Origin: Escherichia coli DSM 30083 = JCM 1649 = ATCC 11775
GTDB lineage: Bacteria > Pseudomonadota > Gammaproteobacteria > Enterobacterales > Enterobacteriaceae
Direction of reading: 5' to 3'
Length of the DNA stretch: 64,000 nucleotides
Assembly (NCBI RefSeq): GCF_003697165.2
Contig: NZ_CP033092.2
Coordinates: 3,100,001-3,164,000, forward strand
Positions within the stretch are counted from its first letter, which is position 1, and each line of letters starts with the position of its first letter. The position numbers were made by a program, and so were the translations under genes. The notes beneath the pieces are model-generated. The model saw only the letters and a list, made by a program, of their open reading frames with translations, was not told the DNA's origin and ran no database searches. Positions 27,724-35,206 of this stretch are shown here, piece by piece.

Positions 27724-28647
27724 TTATTCTAAATCGTCATATTCATTAAAGGTAAAATCATCAACAACTGGCGTTGCCGAACAATAGTAGCCAGTGTCCG
27801 TTGTGCGGTAACGCCACATCAGCGCTTGCAAGTCTGTAGTGCGATGTAATCCGCGCCATTCGCCAATGCCATATACCGCTTCGGCAAAGGCAAATGGCGT
27901 CACGGTGTCGCGCGCATTTTCAACTTCACCGGGTGCGTAAACAGGAGAAATGCGTTGGTAGCCACACATTAACGGTACCAGGAAACCAGGTATTGGCTTC
28001 GGCTGGTATACCCATTTTGCGCTGTTGTCTTCAGCCGGAGATTCGGCCTGATATTTAATCGCGGCGAAATCAAGCCAGGCATCCAGCAACGAGATGTCGG
28101 GATGTTGTTGGTGATGTTCAGCCAGCCATTCACTGCGATCGTAAAGCGCATAACCCGGCATTAACCGCCAGACGATTTTACGCAGTTGCTTTTCATCTTC
28201 AGGCGCATGAAAAAGCTGCGGATCGCGCATACTGACAATGCTGCCGCCCGCCAGTTTGTGGCTCTGGCAAAGCATTTTCAGATAGTCACAAAGAACTTTT
28301 CTGCCATATTCACCATTGGTGATTTCGCCATTACATTCAATCAGTAGAGAAACCGTCAAGTGCATGCGGCCCTCTTCATTGAACGAGGCGGTTTTACCTT
28401 CTCTGGTTAATGGGTTACGGGTGAGAGCGAACTAAAAATCGCGCCCAGAGCTGTACGCCTGAATATGCTGTTCATGGCTTACTACCGCACAACCATCAAA
28501 ACTTACGCCAAATTCATCCACGACTTTGCGAGAAAGCGCATGGACATAACCGAGAAAATGGGTCATCGACGGGAATCCCCAGGTCAACCCGGAGACAGCG
28601 TTAGCGTTTTCGATGCGTATATGGGGTAACAAGAGCAGATAACTCAT
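27724..28647 (-). pseudogene. csy2: Cas5f (Csy2) gene interrupted by an in-frame amber codon
   Basis: Csy2 pairs with Csy1 to cap the crRNA 5' handle. The gene spans 308 codons in one frame. Codons 1-71 encode MSYLLLLPHIRIENANAVSG through IQAYSSGRDF. Codon 72 is TAG (28432-28434), and the same frame then continues FALTRNPLTREGKTASFNEE to the normal end. FALTRNPL is the conserved Csy2 segment (FNLTRNPLN in Pseudomonas), so the reading is continuous and only the stop is wrong; CAG to TAG is a likely origin. Restart at Met95 (28365), preceded by AGAGG, could give a 213-residue fragment. The start overlaps the csy1 stop by ATGA. Confidence 0.9.
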
Positions 28648-29951
28648 TTCAGCGCCTCCTGCAAAACAGCTTCCATTTCACGCATCCGTTGAGCGAACAG
28701 AGACTGGCTGCGCCACTCTTTTTGTTCGACAGCGCCTACGTCAAAACTGGATTTTTTCAGGCGATAGTTCAGCCAGCGTGCGAAATCATCGGCGACAGTT
28801 ACTTGCCAGTCGTTTTTCTCACGCTCCTGTTTGAAAGTCTCATCTGAGAGGCTTCGCCACGGGTCCAGCCAAAGTTGTTGGTGGCGAGGTAAGTCTGGTG
28901 ATTGTGCGGACCATCCCTGCCATTTTTCTTGCTGAAAAGCGGATGCCTGCATGAACAGCAAATCGATCAACTCATCAATATATTTCGCCCGCACAGTTCG
29001 GATATGGACATTATTTATGTCAACCTTCAGTAAGTAGGTCATCTGGGCGACAATGCCTGAAGCCGCCCGATTGAAATCGCCGCGTAGGGAAAAAATACTG
29101 CGCATGTTTTGTGGCGCGCGATCCAGCGTCGCCCAGGTGGGCGGCATTGACGGCAACAGCCAGACACGGCCACCCCGCACACTATTGAGCAAAGAAATAT
29201 TCTGCGGTTTTGTGCCGCCAAAATGCATTTCGGCAAGATTAGGAAACCAGATATCTGGCTGGGAGTGCCATTTTCCTGCTTTGCGGGCATCGCGAATGGC
29301 TTTCGACTCCTCACTAAAGCGCACGGCGGTTAGCTTTTCATACATCGCCTGCGCCAGTGAACTGGAAAACAGTGGGCATAACAGGTGATAACCATCCGCA
29401 ACAGGGAAATAGATTTGTTTCGCCAGTTTATGGCTGGAAGGCCGTCCAGTAGTCCATGCCTGGCTAAACCCAGCTACCCACAGCTCCAGTTGCACTTTAT
29501 CCTCTGCAAACGTACTTAATGCCTGATAATCACCACGCTTCAGGCTGGCAAGCAGTGAATCTCCGTTCACATCGGTTTGTAGCAACTTTGCTACGTCAAG
29601 TGCAGCGGCGTTACCAATCGCGTCAGTAGCGACATTCGCCAACGATGCTGTGTTTAAATAGCTTTCGTTAGCGGAGGTTTCCAGATAAAAGCTACTGGCT
29701 TTAGAATCACCATGACTGAATTTAGCGCCATGAGTGACTAATTTGATTTGCCCGGCACGCTTTGCCGCATCCGTTAACCAGTTACGTGGCAAGTAGCGTG
29801 CTTCGAGTTCCTGCCGCTCCTGAGCGATAACGCTGGCGTCCTCGCCCTGTTCCACTCGCTTTGCGGCTTCTTTTTCAAAGGCATCGATTTTGGGTTGCCT
29901 TCGCGAAGCGATGTATTCAGTAATAAATTGTATTAGCGCCGTTTTTTCCAT
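28644..29951 (-). CDS. csy1: Type I-F Cascade large subunit Cas8f (Csy1)
   Basis: Large subunit of the Csy complex; it recognises the CC PAM and, with Csy2, holds the crRNA 5' handle. It has 435 residues, against about 434 in the Pseudomonas protein, and is uninterrupted. The ATG follows AAAAGGAGCCGAT, a strong ribosome binding site. First gene of the effector operon csy1-csy2-csy3-cas6f; its last four bases overlap the csy2 start. The 329-bp region upstream holds the crRNA-like regulatory unit. Confidence 0.94.
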   Translation of the reverse strand: MEKTALIQFITEYIASRRQPKIDAFEKEAAKRVEQGEDASVIAQERQELEARYLPRNWLTDAAKRAGQIKLVTHGAKFSHGDSKASSFYLETSANESYLNTASLANVATDAIGNAAALDVAKLLQTDVNGDSLLASLKRGDYQALSTFAEDKVQLELWVAGFSQAWTTGRPSSHKLAKQIYFPVADGYHLLCPLFSSSLAQAMYEKLTAVRFSEESKAIRDARKAGKWHSQPDIWFPNLAEMHFGGTKPQNISLLNSVRGGRVWLLPSMPPTWATLDRAPQNMRSIFSLRGDFNRAASGIVAQMTYLLKVDINNVHIRTVRAKYIDELIDLLFMQASAFQQEKWQGWSAQSPDLPRHQQLWLDPWRSLSDETFKQEREKNDWQVTVADDFARWLNYRLKKSSFDVGAVEQKEWRSQSLFAQRMREMEAVLQEALK

Positions 29952-30093
29952 ATCGGCTCCTTTTCGTTAATCCATCAAGTCGAAGTTGCTCCCTGATTTC
30001 ACTGAAAAATCTCCGTAGCCCAACATGGCTTCAGTACAACTGACATACACAGCAAAAGGGACAACACCAGTGGTGATCACACAAACAAACTCT

Positions 30094-30108
30094 CCTAGAG
30101 ATATCTTC
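30094..30108 (+). promoter_or_regulatory. CC PAM plus 13-nt pseudo-protospacer upstream of csy1
   Basis: CC at 30094-30095 is the I-F PAM in the correct place. The 13 nt that follow, TAGAGATATCTTC, match the first 13 of the pseudo-spacer at 30225 (TAGAGGTATCTCC) except at positions 6 and 12. Every sixth position is unpaired in Csy-bound crRNA, so the seed match is functionally complete. Beyond position 13 the match is lost, which should permit binding without Cas2-3 cleavage. The site is about 145 bp upstream of the csy1 start. Confidence 0.8.
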
Positions 30109-30118
30109 TAAAAGATAT
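30101..30118. repeat. Inverted repeat ATATCTT/AAGATAT
   Basis: Perfect 7-bp arms separated by CTAA. It overlaps the pseudo-protospacer of the crRNA-like guide and lies in the csy1 leader or promoter. It could be an operator or an RNA hairpin. Confidence 0.6.
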
Positions 30119-30134
30119 TATTAAATCTCATGTA

Positions 30135-30149
30135 ATCACCATAGGTGAT
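30135..30149. promoter_or_regulatory. Palindrome ATCACC-TAT-GGTGAT in the csy promoter region
   Basis: A perfect 6-bp palindrome with a 3-bp centre, immediately beside a -10-like TTTAAT of the candidate csy promoter and overlapping the predicted transcription start. Its size and place suit a dimeric repressor operator; no known consensus was recognised. Confidence 0.55.
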
Positions 30150-30178
30150 ATTAAAGCAACTTAATATTTGCCACGCAA
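30150..30178 (-). promoter_or_regulatory. Candidate csy1 promoter
   Basis: On the minus strand TTGCGT (30173-30178), a 17-bp spacer and TTTAAT (30150-30155) form a moderate sigma70 match (3/6 and 5/6). The start would be near 30143, so the pseudo-protospacer falls at about +35 to +48. A second -10-like TAATAT at 30115-30120 lacks a good -35 and would place the site across the start. Assignment is tentative. Confidence 0.45.
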
Positions 30179-30196
30179 TAGTTGAAGCACTAACAT
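30168..30196 (+). promoter_or_regulatory. Promoter of the crRNA-like RNA
   Basis: TTGCCA (30168-30173, 5/6 to consensus), exactly 17 bp, then TAACAT (30191-30196, 4/6). The start six to seven bases on would be about 30203, the first base of the degenerate repeat. It overlaps the -35 of the divergent csy promoter candidate, so the two may compete. Confidence 0.7.
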
Positions 30197-30202
30197 ACCC
30201 AA

Positions 30203-30271
30203 ACTGCCTTGAGCAGCTTAGAAATAGAGGTATCTCCGGATACGGACTTGTAAACTGCCGTACAGGCAGCT
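30203..30271 (+). ncRNA. crRNA-like regulatory RNA (mini-CRISPR, CreR-type candidate)
   Basis: Two degenerate copies of the I-F repeat flank a 25-nt pseudo-spacer. The first (30203-30224) is ACTGCC-TTGA-GCAG followed by CTTAGAAA: a shortened hairpin with all eight bases of the crRNA 5' handle intact. The pseudo-spacer is 30225-30249. The second (30250-30269), GTAAACTGCCGTACAGGCAG, matches 18 of 20 bases of the hairpin half with the whole stem and loop; the following handle is degraded. Cas6f cleavage at both would give 8+25+20 = 53 nt, against 60 for a normal crRNA. Its seed matches a CC-flanked site upstream of csy1. Known parallels are Cas-regulating RNAs (CreR) and the CreA antitoxin of CreTA. 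Autorepression is inference. Confidence 0.8.
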
Positions 30272-30280
30272 CGCGCCCCA

Positions 30281-33200
30281 TCACATGTTGCGAAACACAC
30301 CTAACCAGGGGTGATAACGCCAGTCATCGACCGCATCTTCTTCACTGACGGGTACTCTCACCTCCGCAAACTTTTCCCCAACGTTTGCTATCTCACAACT
30401 TTGCTTATCAGCTAAATTCAACAAAACGTGTTGGTAATCCATCACGCCCCAGCAAGCGACGCCGCTGGCGCATCTCACCTCTTCTCGCCTGAAATTCCCT
30501 TGCGCTTTACGCTCGTTGTCGCCCGTGCGGGAATAGAAACGCGCTTCGCTTTCTTCATCATCCATATGCAGAAAAAACACCGCCTCCGGCAAAGGGGAAT
30601 AACGAAATGGCGTCTGGCGCTGCATCCAGCCGTTCCAGCTTAGCGGTGCACGCCACCATTGCGCCGCCACCACATGTTTGCTTTTACTGCTCATCAATTC
30701 GGCGGATAAACGACTATGTTCTAGCTCCGCCAGTTTGTTGGCATTATTGGCAGACAGGATCCGCGGCAAGGCGTTAATCGTCCGGTAGTCCGCGATCGGA
30801 ATCAGTTCGCAAATATCGTGGCTATTCAGCAAGTGTTCTTTTGTTTCGAAACCAGGCTTACAAAATGCGGGGGCTTTTTTCTGCAATGATTTGATATTGC
30901 TACGCAAAATAACCAGATTCTCACTGGTCGGCACATTTCTACGGTGGCGCTGAATACGTCCGGCAAATTGAATTATCGAACGCATGGAGCTTGGTTCGAT
31001 AATTCCCCAGTCCGCATCCCAGTCACGCCCCACTTCTATAACCGATGTCCCCAACACCACAAACAGATGGTGCGATTCCGGACGGTTATGTAAGGCATCT
31101 GCGATATCTTCGTTGTTCCAGAAATCGAGTTCGTTATGACGAGTAAAAGCGCGATCCAGTCGCTTCTCAATATCTGAACGCACCGCCAGCGGATGTCGGG
31201 AGTGGTAAACACAGTAATGAATGCAGACATCTTCTGGTGAAGGAATGGCAATCAGGGCTTTGGTCACCGCAACCAGTGGATTGATATTCGCGAAGCGCAC
31301 CAGGCCCAGCGAAACGGTTTTACCGCTTTCGTGTCGCTGGCGATGCGCCTGATGCAACTTCAGCATTTGCGTATGCACCGTCTGGGCCACACTTTCGGTA
31401 ACATCTTGTATCGCGCCTGATGCTGATGAAACCGAAGCTACACGCCCGAAATGCAGTCGTTCTTTTTCAGCCAGCATTACCGCTCGTCGTGCAACAAATT
31501 TGGCATGAGCATCACGAAACCCAGGTCCGTCGTAAATTTGCGTGGCATCAGCATCTTTTTCATCAAACCAGGCGCAGCATATATTGACAGGCCTGCCGTT
31601 GATACCACAAGACGCCTGCCACATTTTTCGCCCAGCAAGATAAGCCGCGAACAGCGCCTGAATCAAACCTGGCGGTAACGTCGCGGAAGAAAGTAATACC
31701 CGCGTTCCCAGCATCCCGGCCCAGTTCATCAATCGACATACCGCATGAAGATCAGCAATATCAAAGTCATCAGGTTCGTCGAGCACTAAATCGCTGGTTA
31801 ACAGGCGCAACATCGCCGGAAGCTGTTTCCCGCCTCGCACGCCCTCGGTCGCGGAAATAAGATGATCAATCGTCGAGACCAGAATCGGCGCGCTTACTAA
31901 CTCCTTAAGTTTGCTGTCATCCTTCAACCATTTTTCCAGCGCCCCGGTATGCAGGCTGCCTTCGTACTTAACGAACTGTTGCTCCTCTGCCGGCGACTCT
32001 TGCGAAGCACTTCCGCAATCATTGTCTATTTTTTCCTGTTGCCACAGTTGATTAACTGCCGCCGAACCAATCAGTACCGCCAGCTCATCCTCACCCAGCC
32101 CAAGCCGACTGCGCAGAGCATCGCCGGTTTGTAAAGTCAGCGTGCGCAATCCCAGCGCAACGGTAAAGCGGCACCCTTCTCGCTCGTCGGCAAGTGCATA
32201 CATAATGCGGGCGTTCGCAAAGGTTTTACCACACCCCGTCGAGGCCATATTGACGCCGAAAAATCCCTCTTCACGACTTCGTTCACGTAACGCTCGCGCC
32301 ACATCCCAGGCTTTATCTTGCCAGCGATAATTCACATCTGTAGCCCGCTGGCTAAAACCTTTATGTCGGGCAATTGCCGGAAGCGATGCCCGTGTGTGCA
32401 TCAGTTGCCGCCCAAGCAGATACGCATGATGCGCGACGCCCACAAGGTGTTCGTCTACCCGTTGTTTGAGCGTGCCGCTTTGGCGATCGCTATTTGCCCA
32501 GACGATATAATCCGGGTCCTGCCATTTTTGCTGCGCATCGCTTGAGGAATAGTAATGATCGGCAAGCATCAGACAAAAACGCGCCATATGTAAGGGGAAC
32601 AACTGTTCCATCTGCCCATATGTCTTTAAACCGAGCGCGTTGCTTGCCCGGCGGGCTATCTGACGCGCTTTTTCCCGCCAGCTCGCGCTTTGAAGCGGCG
32701 TTCCTGATGGAAACTGCCAGACGTGCGCAAAATCCTGTTGTGACCAGTCATCTCTGCGGTGGTTAACGGCATTCCAGTCAGCATTAAGTTGCTTCTCCAG
32801 CCAACTTTCACACCCTTTACATGATTGTTCCGACTGTGGAGAAAGATTCTCCGGCATTCGATGATGGGAAAGGATCAGCCAGCCTACCGTTTTGGCTAAT
32901 GGTTGCAGCGAACTGAACGGGCTATTTGAAAATTGAGGAGTGTCTTTTTGCAGGCGCTCAAGAATCGCAGATTCATCATCTGCCGTGAGTTCGCCAAGCT
33001 TCGCCAGCCACACATCGTCGGGCCGCTCACCGACAAACGTCTGAAAGAGCCGCAGTGAAATCCATTCATGTCGGTAAGGTTGATAACTGCGGGTATTCTT
33101 TTGAGTCAGGCTTTGCTGAAAGCTGCGTCCTGATTTACCAAAATCATGAAATAGCCCAGCGATAGCCGCCAGCAGTGCAATACTTTCCGCGCACTGCCAG

Positions 33201-33514
33201 CGATTTTCTTCTTTGTTCACCAGGCTGATTTGCGTTGTTCGATTTGTGGGAACGCGGCCTTGAGCATTAAAGCGACGAATATTGCCGACAATCCACATCA
33301 GCTCCGTTTGCCCATTCTTCTTCAGCCAGTGACAAGCCACTGCGGTATTTCGCCTGGCGGTTTTGCGCAGTAAACGGCGGAGTGTATTAACGCCTTCCAG
33401 AGTAATCACCGTTTGCCATGCTGCGTCACCAGTGCGTTCGGCAAACTGATCAATAATACGGCAGCTTTCCACGCGAGCATTTTTCGTACAGCGTGAGATA
33501 ATTAGGACATTCAT
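30281..33514 (-). CDS. cas2-3: Type I-F Cas2-Cas3 fusion nuclease-helicase
   Basis: Fusion protein that joins Cas1 for spacer capture and is recruited by Csy-bound targets to degrade DNA. It has 1077 residues. The Cas2 domain is at about 1-95 (MNVLIISRCTKNARVES start). The HD nuclease motif HDFGK is at 123-127. The SF2 helicase has Walker A STGCGKTF near 425, a DEAD-type box LVLDEPDDFD near 578 and motif III SSATLPP near 610. A C-terminal domain follows. All key motifs are intact. The start overlaps the cas1 stop by four bases, so the two are one operon. Confidence 0.97.
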   Translation of the reverse strand: MNVLIISRCTKNARVESCRIIDQFAERTGDAAWQTVITLEGVNTLRRLLRKTARRNTAVACHWLKKNGQTELMWIVGNIRRFNAQGRVPTNRTTQISLVNKEENRWQCAESIALLAAIAGLFHDFGKSGRSFQQSLTQKNTRSYQPYRHEWISLRLFQTFVGERPDDVWLAKLGELTADDESAILERLQKDTPQFSNSPFSSLQPLAKTVGWLILSHHRMPENLSPQSEQSCKGCESWLEKQLNADWNAVNHRRDDWSQQDFAHVWQFPSGTPLQSASWREKARQIARRASNALGLKTYGQMEQLFPLHMARFCLMLADHYYSSSDAQQKWQDPDYIVWANSDRQSGTLKQRVDEHLVGVAHHAYLLGRQLMHTRASLPAIARHKGFSQRATDVNYRWQDKAWDVARALRERSREEGFFGVNMASTGCGKTFANARIMYALADEREGCRFTVALGLRTLTLQTGDALRSRLGLGEDELAVLIGSAAVNQLWQQEKIDNDCGSASQESPAEEQQFVKYEGSLHTGALEKWLKDDSKLKELVSAPILVSTIDHLISATEGVRGGKQLPAMLRLLTSDLVLDEPDDFDIADLHAVCRLMNWAGMLGTRVLLSSATLPPGLIQALFAAYLAGRKMWQASCGINGRPVNICCAWFDEKDADATQIYDGPGFRDAHAKFVARRAVMLAEKERLHFGRVASVSSASGAIQDVTESVAQTVHTQMLKLHQAHRQRHESGKTVSLGLVRFANINPLVAVTKALIAIPSPEDVCIHYCVYHSRHPLAVRSDIEKRLDRAFTRHNELDFWNNEDIADALHNRPESHHLFVVLGTSVIEVGRDWDADWGIIEPSSMRSIIQFAGRIQRHRRNVPTSENLVILRSNIKSLQKKAPAFCKPGFETKEHLLNSHDICELIPIADYRTINALPRILSANNANKLAELEHSRLSAELMSSKSKHVVAAQWWRAPLSWNGWMQRQTPFRYSPLPEAVFFLHMDDEESEARFYSRTGDNERKAQGNFRREEVRCASGVACWGVMDYQHVLLNLADKQSCEIANVGEKFAEVRVPVSEEDAVDDWRYHPWLGVFRNM

Positions 33515-34494
33515 TGGTCAGCCTTAGCCAGTGCCTGGGCCGTTTCCTGCAGAGAGGTGATCATGACATCCAGCGCATCCGCTTGTTGAAAGATATTAAC
33601 ACAGCGTTGACGAAACTCCTGAGCATCTTCTCCCGCCATTGCGGCAATAAATGCTTGCGGCATAACAAGAGCATCTTTAATCAGATCGGCAAGGTCAAAA
33701 ACAAGCCCGCCGCGACGTGTCTTACCATGCATTACAGCTAAACCGTGCGGGATACCTGTTACCCACGCCGCCACTGCTGCCAGTCCATAAGCCAGATAAT
33801 TCCCTTGATCGAGGAAGCGGTTGGCCATATCGATACCACCGCCCCGTTTTGCGCGAGTGAAATCGCCATACCCCACGGTTTGACTGACCATTTTGTATAA
33901 CGCTTTAGTCAATTTGGCCTCAACGAGCATAAGCTGCGTATGGTTTTCTGCCGCGTCTATTTCTTCACAAGTACGATTCAGGAGGGTATGCAGCGCATTA
34001 ACATCAGGTTGAAATGCGTGTTCACGCAGCATTTTCGAGCTGGACCAGTGCTTATCGATATGTGTCAGGCGGATTAACTGAAAACGTTTCGCGGCAGCAA
34101 GTCGTTTGTCTTCAACAAACCAGAAAGAAACCCACTGCTGGAGATACTCTGTAGGGCGATATTCACTTTGTGGGCTGAGCCAGGAGACATCAACATCCAC
34201 TTCATTTGCTGAATACAGCGGCGTGCCATCCGTACCACAAAAGCCTACCATCACCCCGGCATGAGCAAATTCACGCATCGCCGCCTGGGTAACGGAAGTT
34301 CCCATTCCCAGCATCAACGCCGTGGTATTCGCAATGGGGATATTCCAGTAGTACGACTCTTTACCTTCGCTGGTAACATACTCCACCCGCCCACCATTCA
34401 CCTGTACCCGGCATTTTTCCAGATAATAAATATTGGCGCGTTTGGAGTGGAGAATGGTTTTGAGATCGGAAGGCGTAAGGTAATTCGAAGACAT
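33511..34494 (-). CDS. cas1: Type I-F CRISPR integrase Cas1
   Basis: Integrase that, with Cas2-3, inserts new spacers at the leader end. The 327 residues show the conserved metal ligands: Glu in MLVEAKLTKALYK, His in TGIPHGLAVMHGKTRRGG and Asp in VFDLADLIKDALVMP. The ATG at 34494 is preferred; the GTG at 34500 would leave the AGGAT ribosome binding site too close. It is the first gene of the adaptation operon, about 170 bp from the trailer end of array 2. Confidence 0.96.
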   Translation of the reverse strand: MSSNYLTPSDLKTILHSKRANIYYLEKCRVQVNGGRVEYVTSEGKESYYWNIPIANTTALMLGMGTSVTQAAMREFAHAGVMVGFCGTDGTPLYSANEVDVDVSWLSPQSEYRPTEYLQQWVSFWFVEDKRLAAAKRFQLIRLTHIDKHWSSSKMLREHAFQPDVNALHTLLNRTCEEIDAAENHTQLMLVEAKLTKALYKMVSQTVGYGDFTRAKRGGGIDMANRFLDQGNYLAYGLAAVAAWVTGIPHGLAVMHGKTRRGGLVFDLADLIKDALVMPQAFIAAMAGEDAQEFRQRCVNIFQQADALDVMITSLQETAQALAKADQ

Positions 34495-34500
34495 AAACAC

Positions 34501-34666
34501 ATCCTGTGATTATTTTATATTTGAAGGTATTGGGCTTAGTACAGCATTGATTTATGTGCTGAAAATTGATTTCCATCGCAATTATTACGATTGTTATTGC
34601 GTGCTAACGCTAATGGTTTGAAGTTGAGAGTGTCATTGCACGACCAAACGTCTAACACTATCGTAG
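34501..34666. other. cas1 upstream region
   Basis: AT-rich 166 bp between cas1 and the trailer of array 2. On the minus strand a TATAAA close to cas1 may be a -10, but no -35 of quality was found at the right distance. No gene is visible. Confidence 0.5.
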
Positions 34667-34994
34667 TGTGAATACTGCCTGTACGGCAGTGAACAAGGAG
34701 AGACGGTCGCACTCTTCAACGTTCAGTTTCTAAGCTGCCTGTACGGCAGTGAACTGGCGGCAGGAGGGAGGACTGCTGCGCCATCATTTCTAAGCTGCCT
34801 GTACGGCAGTGAACTTGTGCCTGTTTTATGCGGGCGCTCTGGTTTCTTTCTAAGCTGCCTGTACGGCAGTGAACACGCTGCGCAGTACCCTGACCGGTGC
34901 GAACGTTTTCTAAGCTGCCTGTACGGCAGTGAACGGTTTCGCCTCAATGATCTGCATATGGCGTCATTTCTAAGCTGCCTGTACGGCAGTGAAC
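34667..34994 (-). CRISPR. Type I-F CRISPR array 2 (6 repeats, 5 spacers)
   Basis: Perfect 28-bp repeats start at 34727, 34787, 34847, 34907 and 34967, and a degenerate terminal repeat lies at 34667-34694. The repeat is identical to that of array 1 and all five spacers are 32 bp. The degenerate end is on the low-coordinate side and the leader lies toward clpA, so the array is transcribed on the minus strand toward cas1. No spacer is shared with array 1. Targets were not identified. Confidence 0.99.
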
Positions 34995-35130
34995 TCAAAT
35001 ACTACACGTTTAGCCCGTTGTTAATAAAGCAAAACCATCTCAATCTCCTGCTGCCACCCTTTTTTATCCTTACCTACCCGCAGCACTAATTATCAATAAC
35101 TTAGCATCATCATTAAAAAAAGGGTCTGAA
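34995..35130 (-). promoter_or_regulatory. Leader of CRISPR array 2 with IHF sites
   Basis: Same plan as the array 1 leader. A weak IHF-like site TAGCCCGTTGTTA (35011-35023) lies at +17. An inverted-repeat arm ACCCTTTTTT (35056-35065) lies at +62, and a perfect IHF consensus TATCAATAACTTA (35091-35103) at +97. The second arm AAAAAAGGGT (35116-35125) lies at +122. The sequence between these elements differs from leader 1, so conservation is confined to the sites and their spacing. Confidence 0.8.
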
Positions 35131-35144
35131 CCTCCTCCCCCCAT

Positions 35145-35183
35145 AAATAAAAAGTCCGTAACCCCTGACGAGATCACGGACTT
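35145..35183 (-). terminator. Terminator after clpA
   Basis: On the minus strand AAGTCCGT / ACGGACTT stem followed by TTTATTTATG, about 25 bp past the clpA stop. It marks the right edge of the CRISPR-Cas island. Confidence 0.8.
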
Positions 35184-35206
35184 AACCAACCTACCTGACA
35201 ATCAGA

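Larger units (their letters stand above)
29952..30280. other. csy1/cas2-3 intergenic control region
   Basis: This 329-bp gap has no protein gene but is dense in signals. There is a long csy1 leader (29952-30090) and a pseudo-target with CC PAM (30094-30108). There are inverted repeats at 30101-30118 and 30135-30149 and overlapping divergent promoter candidates at 30150-30196. A plus-strand crRNA-like unit follows at 30203-30271. No terminator follows cas2-3, so its transcripts would run antisense through the unit. Confidence 0.85.

Noticed and set aside
30068..30090. CRP-like TGTGATCACC sequence upstream of csy1
   Set aside because: Only one half-site is good; the second half lacks TCACA at the required spacing.
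30130..30135. A minimal ATG-TAA frame between the guide target and the guide unit, as a possible CreT-type toxin mini-ORF
   Set aside because: No Shine-Dalgarno sequence precedes it and no plus-strand promoter of quality was found at the target site, so control of csy1 is the simpler reading.
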